Below are positions 51,581 to 60,400 of a stretch of 64,000 bases of DNA, piece after piece. A program made the translations under genes and the position numbers. The stretch is from Mesobacterium_A hydrothermale (GTDB lineage Bacteria; Pseudomonadota; Alphaproteobacteria; Rhodobacterales; Rhodobacteraceae): assembly GCF_035818635.1 (NCBI RefSeq), contig NZ_JAYLLH010000010.1:1-64000 (forward strand), written 5' to 3'. The notes beneath the pieces were generated by a model, which was not told where the DNA came from, did no database searches, and was given only the letters and a program-made list of their open reading frames with translations. How positions within the stretch are numbered: the stretch's first letter is position 1; every line of letters starts with the position of its first letter.

Positions 51581-52944
51581 CGACGTGCCGGACCTTTCTT
51601 CTTGGCGCGCGACTTGCCGCCGCGACCCCGCAGTTGCGATTTCTGGATCAGACCTTCGTATTGATGCGCCAGAAGGTGGCTGTGGACCTGCTGGATCGTG
51701 TCCATGGTCACCGACACGACGATCAGAACCGAGGTGCCGCCGAAGTAGAACGGAATGGCAAACTGGTTGCGCAGCACTTCGGGCATCAGACAGACGGCGG
51801 CCAGATAGGCAGCGCCCAGAACCAACACGCGGTTGACCACGTATTCCAGGTATTCGGCGGTTTTCTTGCCGGGGCGAATGCCGGGTACAAAGCCATTCTG
51901 ATTCTTCAGGTTGTCGGCAACCTCATCGGGCTTGAACGACACGTTGAAGGTATAGAAATAGGCAAAGAACACGATCATCGCGGCGAAGAACAGCAGATAG
52001 AGCGGCTGGCCCGGGCCGAAATAGGCAAGGATCGTCGACATGATCGGGCCGGTATCGGCCCCCGAGAAGGTCGAGATCGTGACCGGCAGCAGCAGCAGCG
52101 AACTGGCGAAGATCGCGGGGATCACGCCAGCCGGGTTCACCTTGACCGGCAGGTGGCTGTTCTGCGCTTCGGTCATGCGCATGCCGACCTGGCGGCGGGG
52201 GTACTGGATCGTGATCTTTCGCAGGGCCCGTTCCATGAATACGACGAACATGATCACGGCGACGACCATCAGGATCACCCCGATGATGACACCGGGGCCA
52301 ATGGCGCCGGACCGGCCGGATTCGAAGAACTGGATCAGGGCACCGGGGATTTCGGCGACGATGCCGACGAAAATGATCAGCGAGATACCGTTGCCGATGC
52401 CGCGTGCGGTGATCTGTTCACCCAGCCACATCAGGAACATGGTACCGCCGACAAGGGTGATCACGCAGGACGCACGGAAATACCAGCCCGGGTCGGTCAC
52501 CAGATCGCCGGTTTCAAGGCTGACCGCCAGACCATAGGCCTGGAACGTCGCCAGAACGACGGTGCCGTATCGGGTGTACTGGTTGATCTTCTTGCGGCCT
52601 TGCTCTCCCTCTTTCTTCAACTGTTCCAGCGCAGGGACCATGGTGGTCAGCAACTGGATCAGGATCGAGGCGGTGATGTAAGGCATGATCCCCAGGGCAA
52701 AGATGCCCATCCGCCCCAGCGCGCCGCCGGTGAACATCGTCAGCATGCCGCCGATGCCCGCAGCCGCGCCTTCCATGAATTCGCGCAGCGCAATGCCGTC
52801 GATGCCGGGAACCGGAATCCACGTGCCAAGGCGATAAACGATCAGAAGTCCGAGAGTAAAGAAGATGCGTTGGCGCAGGTCGGTGGCTTTGGCCAAGGCG
52901 CCCCAACTGGTGTTGGCCGCCATTTGTTCTGCTGCAGATGCCAT
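51577..52944 (-). CDS. secY: Protein translocase subunit SecY
   Basis: The 455-residue protein has ten membrane helices forming the SecYEG channel. Signatures are PGIDGIALREFMEGA, GRMGIFALGIMPYITASILI, and the cytoplasmic loops with RRQVGMRMTEAQNSHLPVKV; the tail is basic. It is separated from rplO by 112 bases containing a hairpin, then coupled to adk. Confidence 0.98.
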   Translation of the reverse strand: MASAAEQMAANTSWGALAKATDLRQRIFFTLGLLIVYRLGTWIPVPGIDGIALREFMEGAAAGIGGMLTMFTGGALGRMGIFALGIMPYITASILIQLLTTMVPALEQLKKEGEQGRKKINQYTRYGTVVLATFQAYGLAVSLETGDLVTDPGWYFRASCVITLVGGTMFLMWLGEQITARGIGNGISLIIFVGIVAEIPGALIQFFESGRSGAIGPGVIIGVILMVVAVIMFVVFMERALRKITIQYPRRQVGMRMTEAQNSHLPVKVNPAGVIPAIFASSLLLLPVTISTFSGADTGPIMSTILAYFGPGQPLYLLFFAAMIVFFAYFYTFNVSFKPDEVADNLKNQNGFVPGIRPGKKTAEYLEYVVNRVLVLGAAYLAAVCLMPEVLRNQFAIPFYFGGTSVLIVVSVTMDTIQQVHSHLLAHQYEGLIQKSQLRGRGGKSRAKKKGPARR

Positions 52945-52965
52945 GCGGGTCTCTCTTGTCAGGCA

Positions 52966-53002
52966 AACGCCGCCCGGAGCGTTTTCCAGCTCGGACGGCG
53001 TT
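52966..53002 (-). other. Stem-loop between rplO and secY
   Basis: AACGCCG...GGAGC and GCTC...CGGCGTT pair over about 12 positions with one bulge. It has the shape of a weak terminator or attenuator on the minus strand. Confidence 0.4.
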
Positions 53003-53056
53003 CAGGGAAAACTTGGGGGTCTATGTAAGCGTCGCGTGCGCCGCTCACAACCCGTT

Positions 53057-53530
53057 TTATTCTGCCGCTGCCGCAGCCGTGATGGTCACTTGACCGCCGG
53101 CTTTTTCGACAGCTTCGACAGCCGACTTGGAGGCACCGGTCACTTCCAGCGAAATCTTCGCGGTGATGTCGCCCTTGGCGAGAACACGGATACCGTCCAG
53201 CTTGCGGCGCACGGCGCCGGATGCAACCAGAGCGTCTTCGGTGATGGCCGAACCTGCGTCCAGTTTGCCGGCTTCAACGAACTTCTGGATGATGCCCAGG
53301 TTGATGACGGCGAATTTCTTCTGGTTCGGCTTGTTGAAGCCGCGCTTCGGAAGGCGCTGGTACAGCGGCATCTGGCCGCCTTCGTAGCCGTTAATGGCCA
53401 CACCCGAACGCGATTTCTGACCCTTGATACCACGGCCAGCGGTCTTGCCCTTGCCCGAACCCGGGCCACGCGCAACGCGCTTTTTCTTGGAGGTTGCGCC
53501 GGGATTGTCGCGCAGTTCGTGCAGTTTCAT
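53057..53530 (-). CDS. rplO: 50S ribosomal protein L15
   Basis: The 157-residue protein begins KLHELRDNPGATSKKKRVAR and has GRGIKGQKSRSGVAINGYEG, the family signature. It ends with an Ala-rich tail. In most bacteria it follows rpmD directly; here a P450 gene, about 690 bases of spacer and a terminator separate them. Confidence 0.97.
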   Translation of the reverse strand: MKLHELRDNPGATSKKKRVARGPGSGKGKTAGRGIKGQKSRSGVAINGYEGGQMPLYQRLPKRGFNKPNQKKFAVINLGIIQKFVEAGKLDAGSAITEDALVASGAVRRKLDGIRVLAKGDITAKISLEVTGASKSAVEAVEKAGGQVTITAAAAAE

Positions 53531-53688
53531 GTCGCTTCTCCTTTGCCGGACATCCCCTCCGAAGCGATCATGAGAGGCACACGGCTTTTCTTGCTTGTTG
53601 TGAGTCGGGCCGATGCGGCCACCGGGGGCGTATAGCCGGGCCTTGCGGTTGGCGCAAGCCTGCTGTCACGCCTGTGGGCGGGCGCGGT

Positions 53689-53802
53689 TCAGGTGCGGCG
53701 GTCAGTGGTCTGGCGCAGATAGTCCGTCCAGCACGGCACTGGCTGTGCAGTGCGCAGGTTGGTCAGCCAGGTGCGGAAAATACGGGTCAGGGCGAGTGTC
53801 AT
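53689..53802 (-). CDS. Possible small protein (37 aa)
   Basis: ATG at 53802 follows TGAGGCACAAG, a fair ribosome site. The protein starts MTLALTRIFRTWLTNLR and ends DYLRQTTDRRT, amphipathic and basic. It fills part of the 380-base gap between the P450 and L15 genes. It is not recognised; it may be chance. Confidence 0.3.
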   Translation of the reverse strand: MTLALTRIFRTWLTNLRTAQPVPCWTDYLRQTTDRRT

Positions 53803-53910
53803 CTTGTGCCTCAATCTTGTGCAGAGTTTCGCTGGGTGACTACGCCCCTGCCCTGTCACAAACCACCGTCGTTTCGCCAAGCCCGCCTTGCAATGGCTGC
53901 ATGGCTGCGT

Positions 53911-55119
53911 TCAGACCTGCACCGGAAGGTCGGAATAACCACGGAACCGGGCCAGCGGCATGCGTTTCGCCGGGCCGTTGGCACGCAGTTTCGGGAACCG
54001 CCGCACCAGGCGCCCCAGCGCGATGCGGCCTTCGATCCGCGCCAGAGTTGCCCCCAGGCAGACATGAATGCCGGTTGCAAAGGCCAGATGACGGTTCGGG
54101 GTCCGGGCAATATCCATCTTGTCCGGGGCCTCGAACACCGCCGGGTCGCGGTTCGCGGCGGCAATCGACATGTGTATAAAGGTGCCTTGTGCAATGACCG
54201 TGCCATCGGACAAGGCCAAATCCTCTGTCGCCAGCCGGTTGCCGATTTGCAGCGGGCTTTCCAGTCGCAGGCATTCTTCGACCGTGGTGTCGATCAATCC
54301 GGGATCGTCCCGCAAGCGGCGGTGCTGGTCCGGGTTGTCGAGCAGCAAGCCCACGGAATTCGCCACGAGGCTGGTGGTGGTTTCGTGCCCGGCATTCAGC
54401 AAGAAGATACAATTCTGGATTAGTTCATCCTGTGTCAGACGGCGACCGTCATGATCCCCGAAGATCAGGCTTTCCAGCACTTCGCCCTGGGCTGCGCCCT
54501 CGGGGTGGCGGCGGCGGTGGTCGATCAGCTCTCCCAGCACGGCAGAAAACTCGGTGACGGCGTCGTTGCCGGCGGCCAGGCGTTCGGGCGACACCACCGG
54601 ATCCAGTGCCCCAAGAATGGCCAGCGAATAGCCGCGCAGCTGCGCCCGGTGGCTTTCAGGAATGCCCAGCATGAAGCTGATGATCTCGGTCGGCAGGACC
54701 TTGGCAAAGTCCTGCACCAGGTCGAGCGTGCCAAGGTCTTCGACGTGGTCCAGCAGGCGATCCACGAGGAAGTCGATTCGTGCCTCCATCTCGGCCAGCT
54801 TGCGCGGGGTAAAGGCCGAGGCGATCAGCTTGCGCACCACCGTGTGATACGGCGGATCGTTGAAGACAAGGCTGGTGGTGTGGTGGGTGTACAGCGGGCA
54901 GTCCCCGAACTTCTCCCCGAAATCGCGGGTCTTGTCCGAAGACATGCTGCGCGACTGGTACACCGCCTGGCAATCGGCGTGGCGGGTGAGCAGAATGGAG
55001 CCGTCGGGGTTTTGATGCACCGGGCTGTGCTGGCGCAAACGATGCAGCACCGGGTGCGGGTTGTCGATGAACGCGGCGTCGATGGCGTTCAGGTCGAAAT
55101 CTTCAATGTTCTTCGGCAT
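53911..55119 (-). CDS. Cytochrome P450
   Basis: This 402-residue soluble bacterial P450 has the I-helix oxygen motif LLNAGHETTTSLV (about residue 241), ExxR in EECLRLESPLQ, a PERF-like region near KMDIARTPNRHLAFA, and heme ligand Cys in FATGIHVCLGATLARIE (about 351). It hydroxylates an unknown substrate and needs a separate ferredoxin system, which is not adjacent. It is inserted in the spc operon on the same strand, behind a terminator. Confidence 0.93.
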   Translation of the reverse strand: MPKNIEDFDLNAIDAAFIDNPHPVLHRLRQHSPVHQNPDGSILLTRHADCQAVYQSRSMSSDKTRDFGEKFGDCPLYTHHTTSLVFNDPPYHTVVRKLIASAFTPRKLAEMEARIDFLVDRLLDHVEDLGTLDLVQDFAKVLPTEIISFMLGIPESHRAQLRGYSLAILGALDPVVSPERLAAGNDAVTEFSAVLGELIDHRRRHPEGAAQGEVLESLIFGDHDGRRLTQDELIQNCIFLLNAGHETTTSLVANSVGLLLDNPDQHRRLRDDPGLIDTTVEECLRLESPLQIGNRLATEDLALSDGTVIAQGTFIHMSIAAANRDPAVFEAPDKMDIARTPNRHLAFATGIHVCLGATLARIEGRIALGRLVRRFPKLRANGPAKRMPLARFRGYSDLPVQV

Positions 55120-55432
55120 GAACGGCCCCCCCTTCCGCTTGTCTGTGCATCGTGGGCGACGTGACAGGCCGGCGCAAGAGAGGGGTTTACCGGTCCGAAG
55201 GATTTGCCTTTGGTCGCAAACGGGGGCGCCATGACGGCCGGGATGCTGCTGCCTTTGGGCCGCGCGCCTTGCCGGTGGTCCGTGCCGCACCAACGGCAAC
55301 GTTCGGGGCGTGCCGCTGCCCTGCCCTTCCGTGAAGCAGACCGGCCGGCCGACCGACGGCACAACAAAAAACGCCCCGGGCCGTGCCCGGGGCGTTTCTG
55401 TCTGTCAGAGCCGGGGAATCCCCGATGCGGGA
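55120..55432. other. Spacer between P450 and rpmD genes
   Basis: These 313 bases hold the terminator at 55369-55400 and the presumed promoter region of the P450 gene. No open frame with a family match or ribosome site was found. Confidence 0.5.
55369..55400 (-). terminator. Strong terminator after rpmD
   Basis: On the minus strand AAACGCCCCGGGC, a short loop and GCCCGGGGCG are followed by T6. It lies 33 bases after the rpmD stop and would end most ribosomal transcription before the P450 gene. Confidence 0.88.
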
Positions 55433-55621
55433 TCAGCCGCGCTCTTCGATGATCTGAACCAGGTGCGGGATCGAGTTCACCATGCCGCGGACCGACGGCG
55501 TGTCTTCGAGCTCACGGGTCTTGTGCATCTTGTTCAGGCCCAGGCCGACCAGCGTCTGGCGCTGCTTGGCGGGGCGACGGATCGGGCTGCCGATCTGTTT
55601 GACAACGATGGTTTTAGCCAT
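55433..55621 (-). CDS. rpmD: 50S ribosomal protein L30
   Basis: The 62-residue protein shows IVVKQIGSPIRRPAKQRQTL and LNKMHKTRELEDTPSVRGM, the full L30 pattern. It lies three bases after rpsE and is the last gene before the terminator. Confidence 0.97.
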   Translation of the reverse strand: MAKTIVVKQIGSPIRRPAKQRQTLVGLGLNKMHKTRELEDTPSVRGMVNSIPHLVQIIEERG

Positions 55622-55624
55622 GGA

Positions 55625-56200
55625 TCAAGCCTCCTCGGTCTGCGCTTCGGCTGCTGCGTCTTCCCGCTTGGGCAGGATGTCGGCAACTTTCTTGCCACGG
55701 CGCTGCGCGACGTTGCGGGGCGACTGCACTTTTTGCAGACCGTCCAGCGTGGCGCGGATCATGTTGTAGGGGTTCTGCGAACCGGTCGACTTGGCAACCA
55801 CGTCATGAATGCCCAGCATTTCGAACACGGCACGCATCGGACCACCGGCGATGATACCGGTACCGGTCGGCGCGGTGCGCATCACGACCTTGCCTGCGCC
55901 GTGACGACCTTCGATGTCGTGGTGCAGGGTGCGGCCCTCTTTCAGCGGCACGCGGATCATCTTGCGCTTGGCTTGCTCAGTGGCCTTGCGGATGGCCTCG
56001 GGCACTTCTTTCGCCTTGCCCTTGCCGAAACCGACGCGACCCTTCTGGTCACCGACGACGACCAGCGCAGCGAAACCGAAGCGCTTACCGCCCTTGACGG
56101 TTTTCGACACGCGGTTGATCGCGACCAGACGATCAGCAAATTCCGGTGCCTGTTCTTCACGGTCGCGACGACCGCGGCCTCTGTTTTCACGTTCTGCCAT
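55625..56200 (-). CDS. rpsE: 30S ribosomal protein S5
   Basis: The 191-residue protein has a charged N-terminal extension (ENRGRGRRDREEQ), the dsRNA-binding domain VKGGKRFGFAALVVVGDQKG, and GAGKVVMRTAPTGTGIIAGG. It is involved in translational fidelity. The 137-base gap to rplR upstream contains GC-rich inverted repeats. Confidence 0.98.
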   Translation of the reverse strand: MAERENRGRGRRDREEQAPEFADRLVAINRVSKTVKGGKRFGFAALVVVGDQKGRVGFGKGKAKEVPEAIRKATEQAKRKMIRVPLKEGRTLHHDIEGRHGAGKVVMRTAPTGTGIIAGGPMRAVFEMLGIHDVVAKSTGSQNPYNMIRATLDGLQKVQSPRNVAQRRGKKVADILPKREDAAAEAQTEEA

Positions 56201-56337
56201 GTGGCAAATCCTTGTTCATTTGGCGCAAGGCGCCGGAGTTGTCCGACCGCAGTGCCCGGGCTGTCAGGCCCGGCGCCCCGGTCATCGAGGCCGTTGCCGG
56301 CCTGCATGGGAAAGGCGGGGCTGCCCCCGCCCTGACC

Positions 56338-56697
56338 TTAGATTTTCAGGCCACCTTCACGCGCGGCGTCGGCCAGTGCCTTCACCTTGCCGTGGAAGAG
56401 GAATCCGCCGCGATCGAAATAGGCTTCGGTCACGCCAGCGGCCTTGGCACGCTCTGCGATCGCGGCACCCACCTTGGCGGCTGCTTCGACGTTGTTCTTG
56501 CCAACCACGCCCAGGGCCTTCTCCATCGAGGAGGCGGCAGCCAGGGTGACGCCGGCAACATCGTCGATCAACTGGACCGAGATGTTCTTGTTCGAACGAT
56601 GAACCGAAAGGCGCACGCGACCTGCGTTTACCTTGCGGAGTTTGTTCCGTACGCGCAGGCGGCGCTTGAGGAACAGGTCTCTTTTGCTGTTTGCCAT
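56338..56697 (-). CDS. rplR: 50S ribosomal protein L18
   Basis: The 119-residue protein begins MANSKRDLFLKRRLRVRNKL and ends FDRGGFLFHGKVKALADAAR, typical of L18, which binds 5S rRNA. The ATG at 56697 is 11 bases after the rplF stop. Confidence 0.97.
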   Translation of the reverse strand: MANSKRDLFLKRRLRVRNKLRKVNAGRVRLSVHRSNKNISVQLIDDVAGVTLAAASSMEKALGVVGKNNVEAAAKVGAAIAERAKAAGVTEAYFDRGGFLFHGKVKALADAAREGGLKI

Positions 56698-56708
56698 TTT
56701 GCGCGTCC

Positions 56709-57242
56709 TTACTTCTTCTTGCCTTCCTTCTGGAAGATGTATTCGCCCTTGTAGCGGATACCCTTCCCTTTGTAGGGCTCGGGGCGGCGCCAATCACGAA
56801 TGTTGGCGGCGACCTGACCGACCTGCTGAGGGTCGTGGCCTTCGACCACGATCTCGGTCTGCTTGGGGCAGGTCACGGTCACACCGGCCGGAATTGCGAA
56901 ATCCACATCGTGCGAGTAGCCCAGGTTCAGCTTCAGGGTCGTGCCCTGAACGGCTGCCCGGTAACCCACACCCTGGATTTCCAGTTCCTTCTTGAAGGTG
57001 TTCTGGACGCCGTGAACCATGTTTGCCAGCATCGTGCGGGACATGCCCCACTGCTGACGGGCACGCTTGGACTTGCCGCGCGGGGTCACCGACACGGCGT
57101 TGTCTTCCACGGTGATGGTCACATCGTCGGTCGCGTTGAAGGTCTGGGTGCCTTTCGGGCCCTTCACTTCGACGGTCTGGCCGGACACGGATGCAGTGAC
57201 ACCCGCGGGCAGCTCGACCGGTTTTTTGCCAATACGAGACAT
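56709..57242 (-). CDS. rplF: 50S ribosomal protein L6
   Basis: The 177-residue protein starts MSRIGKKPVELPAGVTASVS; the C-terminal signature is RRPEPYKGKGIRYKGEYIFQ. Two L6 domains are visible. It lies 12 bases after rpsH. Confidence 0.98.
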   Translation of the reverse strand: MSRIGKKPVELPAGVTASVSGQTVEVKGPKGTQTFNATDDVTITVEDNAVSVTPRGKSKRARQQWGMSRTMLANMVHGVQNTFKKELEIQGVGYRAAVQGTTLKLNLGYSHDVDFAIPAGVTVTCPKQTEIVVEGHDPQQVGQVAANIRDWRRPEPYKGKGIRYKGEYIFQKEGKKK

Positions 57243-57254
57243 TGCCAGACCTCC

Positions 57255-57647
57255 TTAGAACAGCGTGCAAAGCACTTCGCCGCCAACGTTGGCTGCGCGT
57301 GCGTTTGCATCCGTCATCACGCCCTTGGACGTGCTGACAATCGACACGCCCAGGCCCTGACGAACCTGCGGAATGTCCTTGACGCCGAGATACACGCGAC
57401 GGCCCGGCTTGGACACGCGCTTCAGTTCGCGGATGACCGGGGTGCCGTCGAAGTACTTCAGGCTGATTTCGAATGCCGGATGGCCGTTCACGTCCGTGGT
57501 GCTTTCGTAGCCACGGATATAACCTTCGTCCAGCATCACATCGAGCACGCGGGCGCGGGCCTTGGAGGCCGGGGTCGCCACGGTGGACTTGCCACGCATC
57601 TGTGCGTTGCGGATGCGGGTGAGCATATCGCCGATAGGATCGTTCAT
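57255..57647 (-). CDS. rpsH: 30S ribosomal protein S8
   Basis: The 130-residue protein starts MNDPIGDMLTRIRNAQMRGK and has GVSIVSTSKGVMTDANARAA at the end. S8 binds central-domain 16S rRNA and, in E. coli, represses the spc operon mRNA at rplE. Confidence 0.98.
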   Translation of the reverse strand: MNDPIGDMLTRIRNAQMRGKSTVATPASKARARVLDVMLDEGYIRGYESTTDVNGHPAFEISLKYFDGTPVIRELKRVSKPGRRVYLGVKDIPQVRQGLGVSIVSTSKGVMTDANARAANVGGEVLCTLF

Positions 57648-57659
57648 ATCGTACCCTCC

Positions 57660-57965
57660 TTACCAGCTCGACTTGACCATACCGGGAAGTTGCCCGTTGG
57701 AGGCAAGTTCACGCAGCATGATACGGCTGATTTTCAGCTTGCGGTAATAGGCGTGCGGACGCCCCGTCAGCTGGCAGCGGTTGTGAAGGCGGGAAGGGGC
57801 GCTGTTGCGCGGCAATTTCGCCAGTTTCAGGCGGGCCTTGAAACGCTCTTCCATCGGCTTCGATTCGTCATTCGCGATCTCTTTGAGAGCAGCGCGCTTC
57901 GCGGCATACTGGGCCACCAAGCGCTCCCGCTTCTTTTCGCGTTCGATCATGGATTTCTTTGCCAT
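57660..57965 (-). CDS. rpsN: 30S ribosomal protein S14
   Basis: The 101-residue protein is of the long, zinc-free form. The signature RLHNRCQLTGRPHAYYRKLK is followed by SRIMLRELASNGQLPGMVKS. Only one cysteine is present, so it is not the CxxC form. Confidence 0.98.
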   Translation of the reverse strand: MAKKSMIEREKKRERLVAQYAAKRAALKEIANDESKPMEERFKARLKLAKLPRNSAPSRLHNRCQLTGRPHAYYRKLKISRIMLRELASNGQLPGMVKSSW

Positions 57966-57979
57966 GTCCTGGGGTCCCC

Positions 57980-58540
57980 TTACGCGTTGAACGGCATGTT
58001 GAAATGCTTCAACAGCGCCTTGGCTTCCGCGTCAGTCTTCGCGGTGGTGGTGATGATGATGTCCATGCCCCAGACTTCGTCGACCTTGTCGAAGTCGATT
58101 TCCGGGAACACGATGTGCTCTTTCAGGCCCATGGCAAAGTTGCCACGGCCGTCAAAGCTCGGCTTCACACCACGGAAGTCGCGGATGCGGGGCATCGCGA
58201 TGGTGATCAGGCGGTCGAGGAATTCATACATCCGGTCGCCGCGCAGCGTCACCTTGGCACCCATCGGCATGTCCTCGCGGACGCGGAAGCCTGCGATCGA
58301 CTTCTTTGCCTTGGTGGTCACGGCCTTCTGGCCAGCGATCAGGGTCAGATCTTCGACAGCCGATTTGGCCTTCTTGCTGTCCTTGACGGCTTCGGCACCG
58401 CAGCCGATGTTCAGAACGATCTTGTCCAGCTTGGGCAGCATCATCTCGTTCTTGTAACCGAACTCTTCCATCAGGGCGGCGCGGATGGACTCCTTGTATG
58501 CCGCCTTCAGGCGCGGGGTATAGGTTGCGGTATCAAGCAT
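57980..58540 (-). CDS. rplE: 50S ribosomal protein L5
   Basis: The 186-residue protein shows PKLDKIVLNIGCGAEAVKDS and FPEIDFDKVDEVWGMDI. ATG at 58540 overlaps the rplX stop by 8 bases. It binds 5S rRNA. Confidence 0.97.
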   Translation of the reverse strand: MLDTATYTPRLKAAYKESIRAALMEEFGYKNEMMLPKLDKIVLNIGCGAEAVKDSKKAKSAVEDLTLIAGQKAVTTKAKKSIAGFRVREDMPMGAKVTLRGDRMYEFLDRLITIAMPRIRDFRGVKPSFDGRGNFAMGLKEHIVFPEIDFDKVDEVWGMDIIITTTAKTDAEAKALLKHFNMPFNA

Positions 58541-58844
58541 CAATCACGTCCCCCGTGGTCTTGGCGTAACGAACCTTCTTGTCACCTTCCATGCGGAAGC
58601 CGACGCGGCTCGCCTTGCCGTTTGCATCGACAATGGCCAGGTTCGACAGCTGGATCGGCAGGGCCTTCGGCAGGCGGCCGCCCTGGCTGGTCTGGCTCTG
58701 GCGGGTGTGACGGATCGCCATGTTCAGACCACCAACCACAGCCTTGCCGGCCTTGGGGTCAACGCTTTCGATGGTGCCCGTCTTGCCCTTGTCTTTGCCG
58801 GCAAGCACGATCACCTTGTCACCTTTGCGGAGTTTGGCAGCCAT
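58533..58844 (-). CDS. rplX: 50S ribosomal protein L24
   Basis: The 103-residue protein has the KOW motif KLRKGDKVIVLAGKDKGKTG and the partner GLNMAIRHTRQSQTSQGGRL. The ATG at 58844 overlaps the rplN stop (TGATG). Confidence 0.97.
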   Translation of the reverse strand: MAAKLRKGDKVIVLAGKDKGKTGTIESVDPKAGKAVVGGLNMAIRHTRQSQTSQGGRLPKALPIQLSNLAIVDANGKASRVGFRMEGDKKVRYAKTTGDVIDA

Positions 58845-59212
58845 CACAGCACCTCCGGGGCAAGCGAGATAATCTTCATGAAGTTCTTGGCGCGCAGTTC
58901 GCGCACGACCGGGCCGAAGATACGGGTGCCGACCGGTTCACCTGCGTTGTTCAGGATGACGGCAGCGTTGCGGTCGAAGCGGATTGCGGTGCCGTCTTCA
59001 CGACGGACTTCCTTGGCGGTGCGCACGACGACGGCCTTGCGGACGTCACCTTTCTTAACGCGGCCGCGCGGGATGGCTTCCTTGACGGAGACGACGATGA
59101 TGTCGCCAACCGACGCATACTTGCGCTTGGAACCACCCAGGACCTTGATGCACTGAACCCGGCGAGCGCCGGAGTTGTCAGCAACATCCAGATTGGTCTG
59201 CATCTGGATCAT
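58844..59212 (-). CDS. rplN: 50S ribosomal protein L14
   Basis: The 122-residue protein begins MIQMQTNLDVADNSGARRVQ and has FDRNAAVILNNAGEPVGTRI followed by FGPVVRELR. It is complete for the family. Confidence 0.98.
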   Translation of the reverse strand: MIQMQTNLDVADNSGARRVQCIKVLGGSKRKYASVGDIIVVSVKEAIPRGRVKKGDVRKAVVVRTAKEVRREDGTAIRFDRNAAVILNNAGEPVGTRIFGPVVRELRAKNFMKIISLAPEVL

Positions 59213-59291
59213 TTGGTTACTCCCGACTTCCCGGACCGCCCTTGCGGGACATTGATCCGGGGGTTTCGTAAATGCCGAAAGGCGCCGCCGA

Positions 59292-59522
59292 TTACTCGGC
59301 GATCACCTCCCAACGTTTGGTCTTCGACTTCGGCGCACATTCCTGAATACGGACGGTGTCACCGACGTTGAATGTTTCGTGCTCGTCATGAGCGCGGTAT
59401 TTCTTCGACTTCCGGATCGTCTTTTGCAGAACCGGGTGCTTGAAGCGGCGTTCGATCGACACGGTCACGGTCTGGCTGTTGGCGGTCGACGTCACGGTGC
59501 CTTGCAGGATACGCTTGGGCAT
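59292..59522 (-). CDS. rpsQ: 30S ribosomal protein S17
   Basis: The 76-residue protein shows MPKRILQGTVTSTANSQTVT and FNVGDTVRIQECAPKSKTKR, the S17 signature. It is 14 bases after rpmC. Confidence 0.97.
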   Translation of the reverse strand: MPKRILQGTVTSTANSQTVTVSIERRFKHPVLQKTIRKSKKYRAHDEHETFNVGDTVRIQECAPKSKTKRWEVIAE

Positions 59523-59536
59523 GTTGGTGGTCCTTC

Positions 59537-59737
59537 TTACTCGGCTGCCGCGCTGGCTTTTTCGTTCAGGATGGTCTCGACACGGGCAACGGCCCGGCGC
59601 ACCTGACGCATCCGCGCGGTGTTTTCCAGTTGACCGGTGGCCTGCTGGAAACGGAGGTTGAAGGCCTCTTTCTTGAGGGACACCAGCTCATCACGCAGCT
59701 GGTCCGGGGTCTTATCCCGGAGTTCGGTGGCTTTCAT
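59537..59737 (-). CDS. rpmC: 50S ribosomal protein L29
   Basis: The 66-residue helical protein has LRDELVSLKKEAFNLRFQQA then TGQLENTARMRQVRRAVAR. It begins a new transcription unit here, because rplP is over 1.4 kb upstream behind a terminator. Confidence 0.97.
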   Translation of the reverse strand: MKATELRDKTPDQLRDELVSLKKEAFNLRFQQATGQLENTARMRQVRRAVARVETILNEKASAAAE

Positions 59738-59998
59738 CGCCTATTCCTTTTTGCAACATCACCGGAGAGCCCCATCGTTTACGTGGGTCACCCTGATTCC
59801 CGGTGGAGGTGGATGAGCGGTCGCTATAGGCGTGTTGCGCTAAGTTGGCAAGGGCCAATGTCCGAACCGGTCCGGCGGCCAAGGGAAACGGCCCAAAACA
59901 CCCGCACCTTTTGGGGCCGCACGACGATTGAGGTGGATCAAGGCCCCGGTCCGGGTTTCGCCGCAGGCTGGATGTCTCGACCACGGAGGAGAGATGTG

Positions 59999-60379
59999 AT
60001 GAAACGCCCGGCCCCTGTTCTTTGCGCAGTCGCCCTGTTCGCTGCAGGCTGCAAGACGGAAACGCCCCTGACGCCGGGAACGGCGGACAGTCTGGATCGC
60101 CTGCCGCTGAGCGTCGCTGCACGGCAGGAGCTGACCGACATTTACGCCAAACTCGATACACCAGAGGCACGGCAGGCCTGCACCGCGGACGAAATCACCT
60201 TCACCAAGCGTGCGGTTGCGCTTTACGCCCTGTATATCGAACGAGAAGAGCCGGGCGCGCGTAGCTGGACCAAGGCAGAGGAGGCCCGCATCGAAAAGAT
60301 GCGGACAGAATGGGAAGCGCTTGGCGGCGATACCGGCGACGTTTCGGCGCGCTGCTCTGCGTTTACCAAGTCGTTTTGA
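59999..60379 (+). CDS. Small lipoprotein of unknown function
   Basis: The 126-residue protein lies on the + strand, opposite to the ribosomal genes. The N-terminus MKRPAPVLCAVALFAAGC ends in a lipobox (FAAGC), so it should be lipid-anchored at residue 18. The mature part is hydrophilic with RQACTADEITFTKRAVALYA. GGAGGAGAG precedes the ATG. No family is recognised. Confidence 0.7.
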   Translation: MKRPAPVLCAVALFAAGCKTETPLTPGTADSLDRLPLSVAARQELTDIYAKLDTPEARQACTADEITFTKRAVALYALYIEREEPGARSWTKAEEARIEKMRTEWEALGGDTGDVSARCSAFTKSF

Positions 60380-60400
60380 CAGCCGGGTGGTCCGGCGGGA

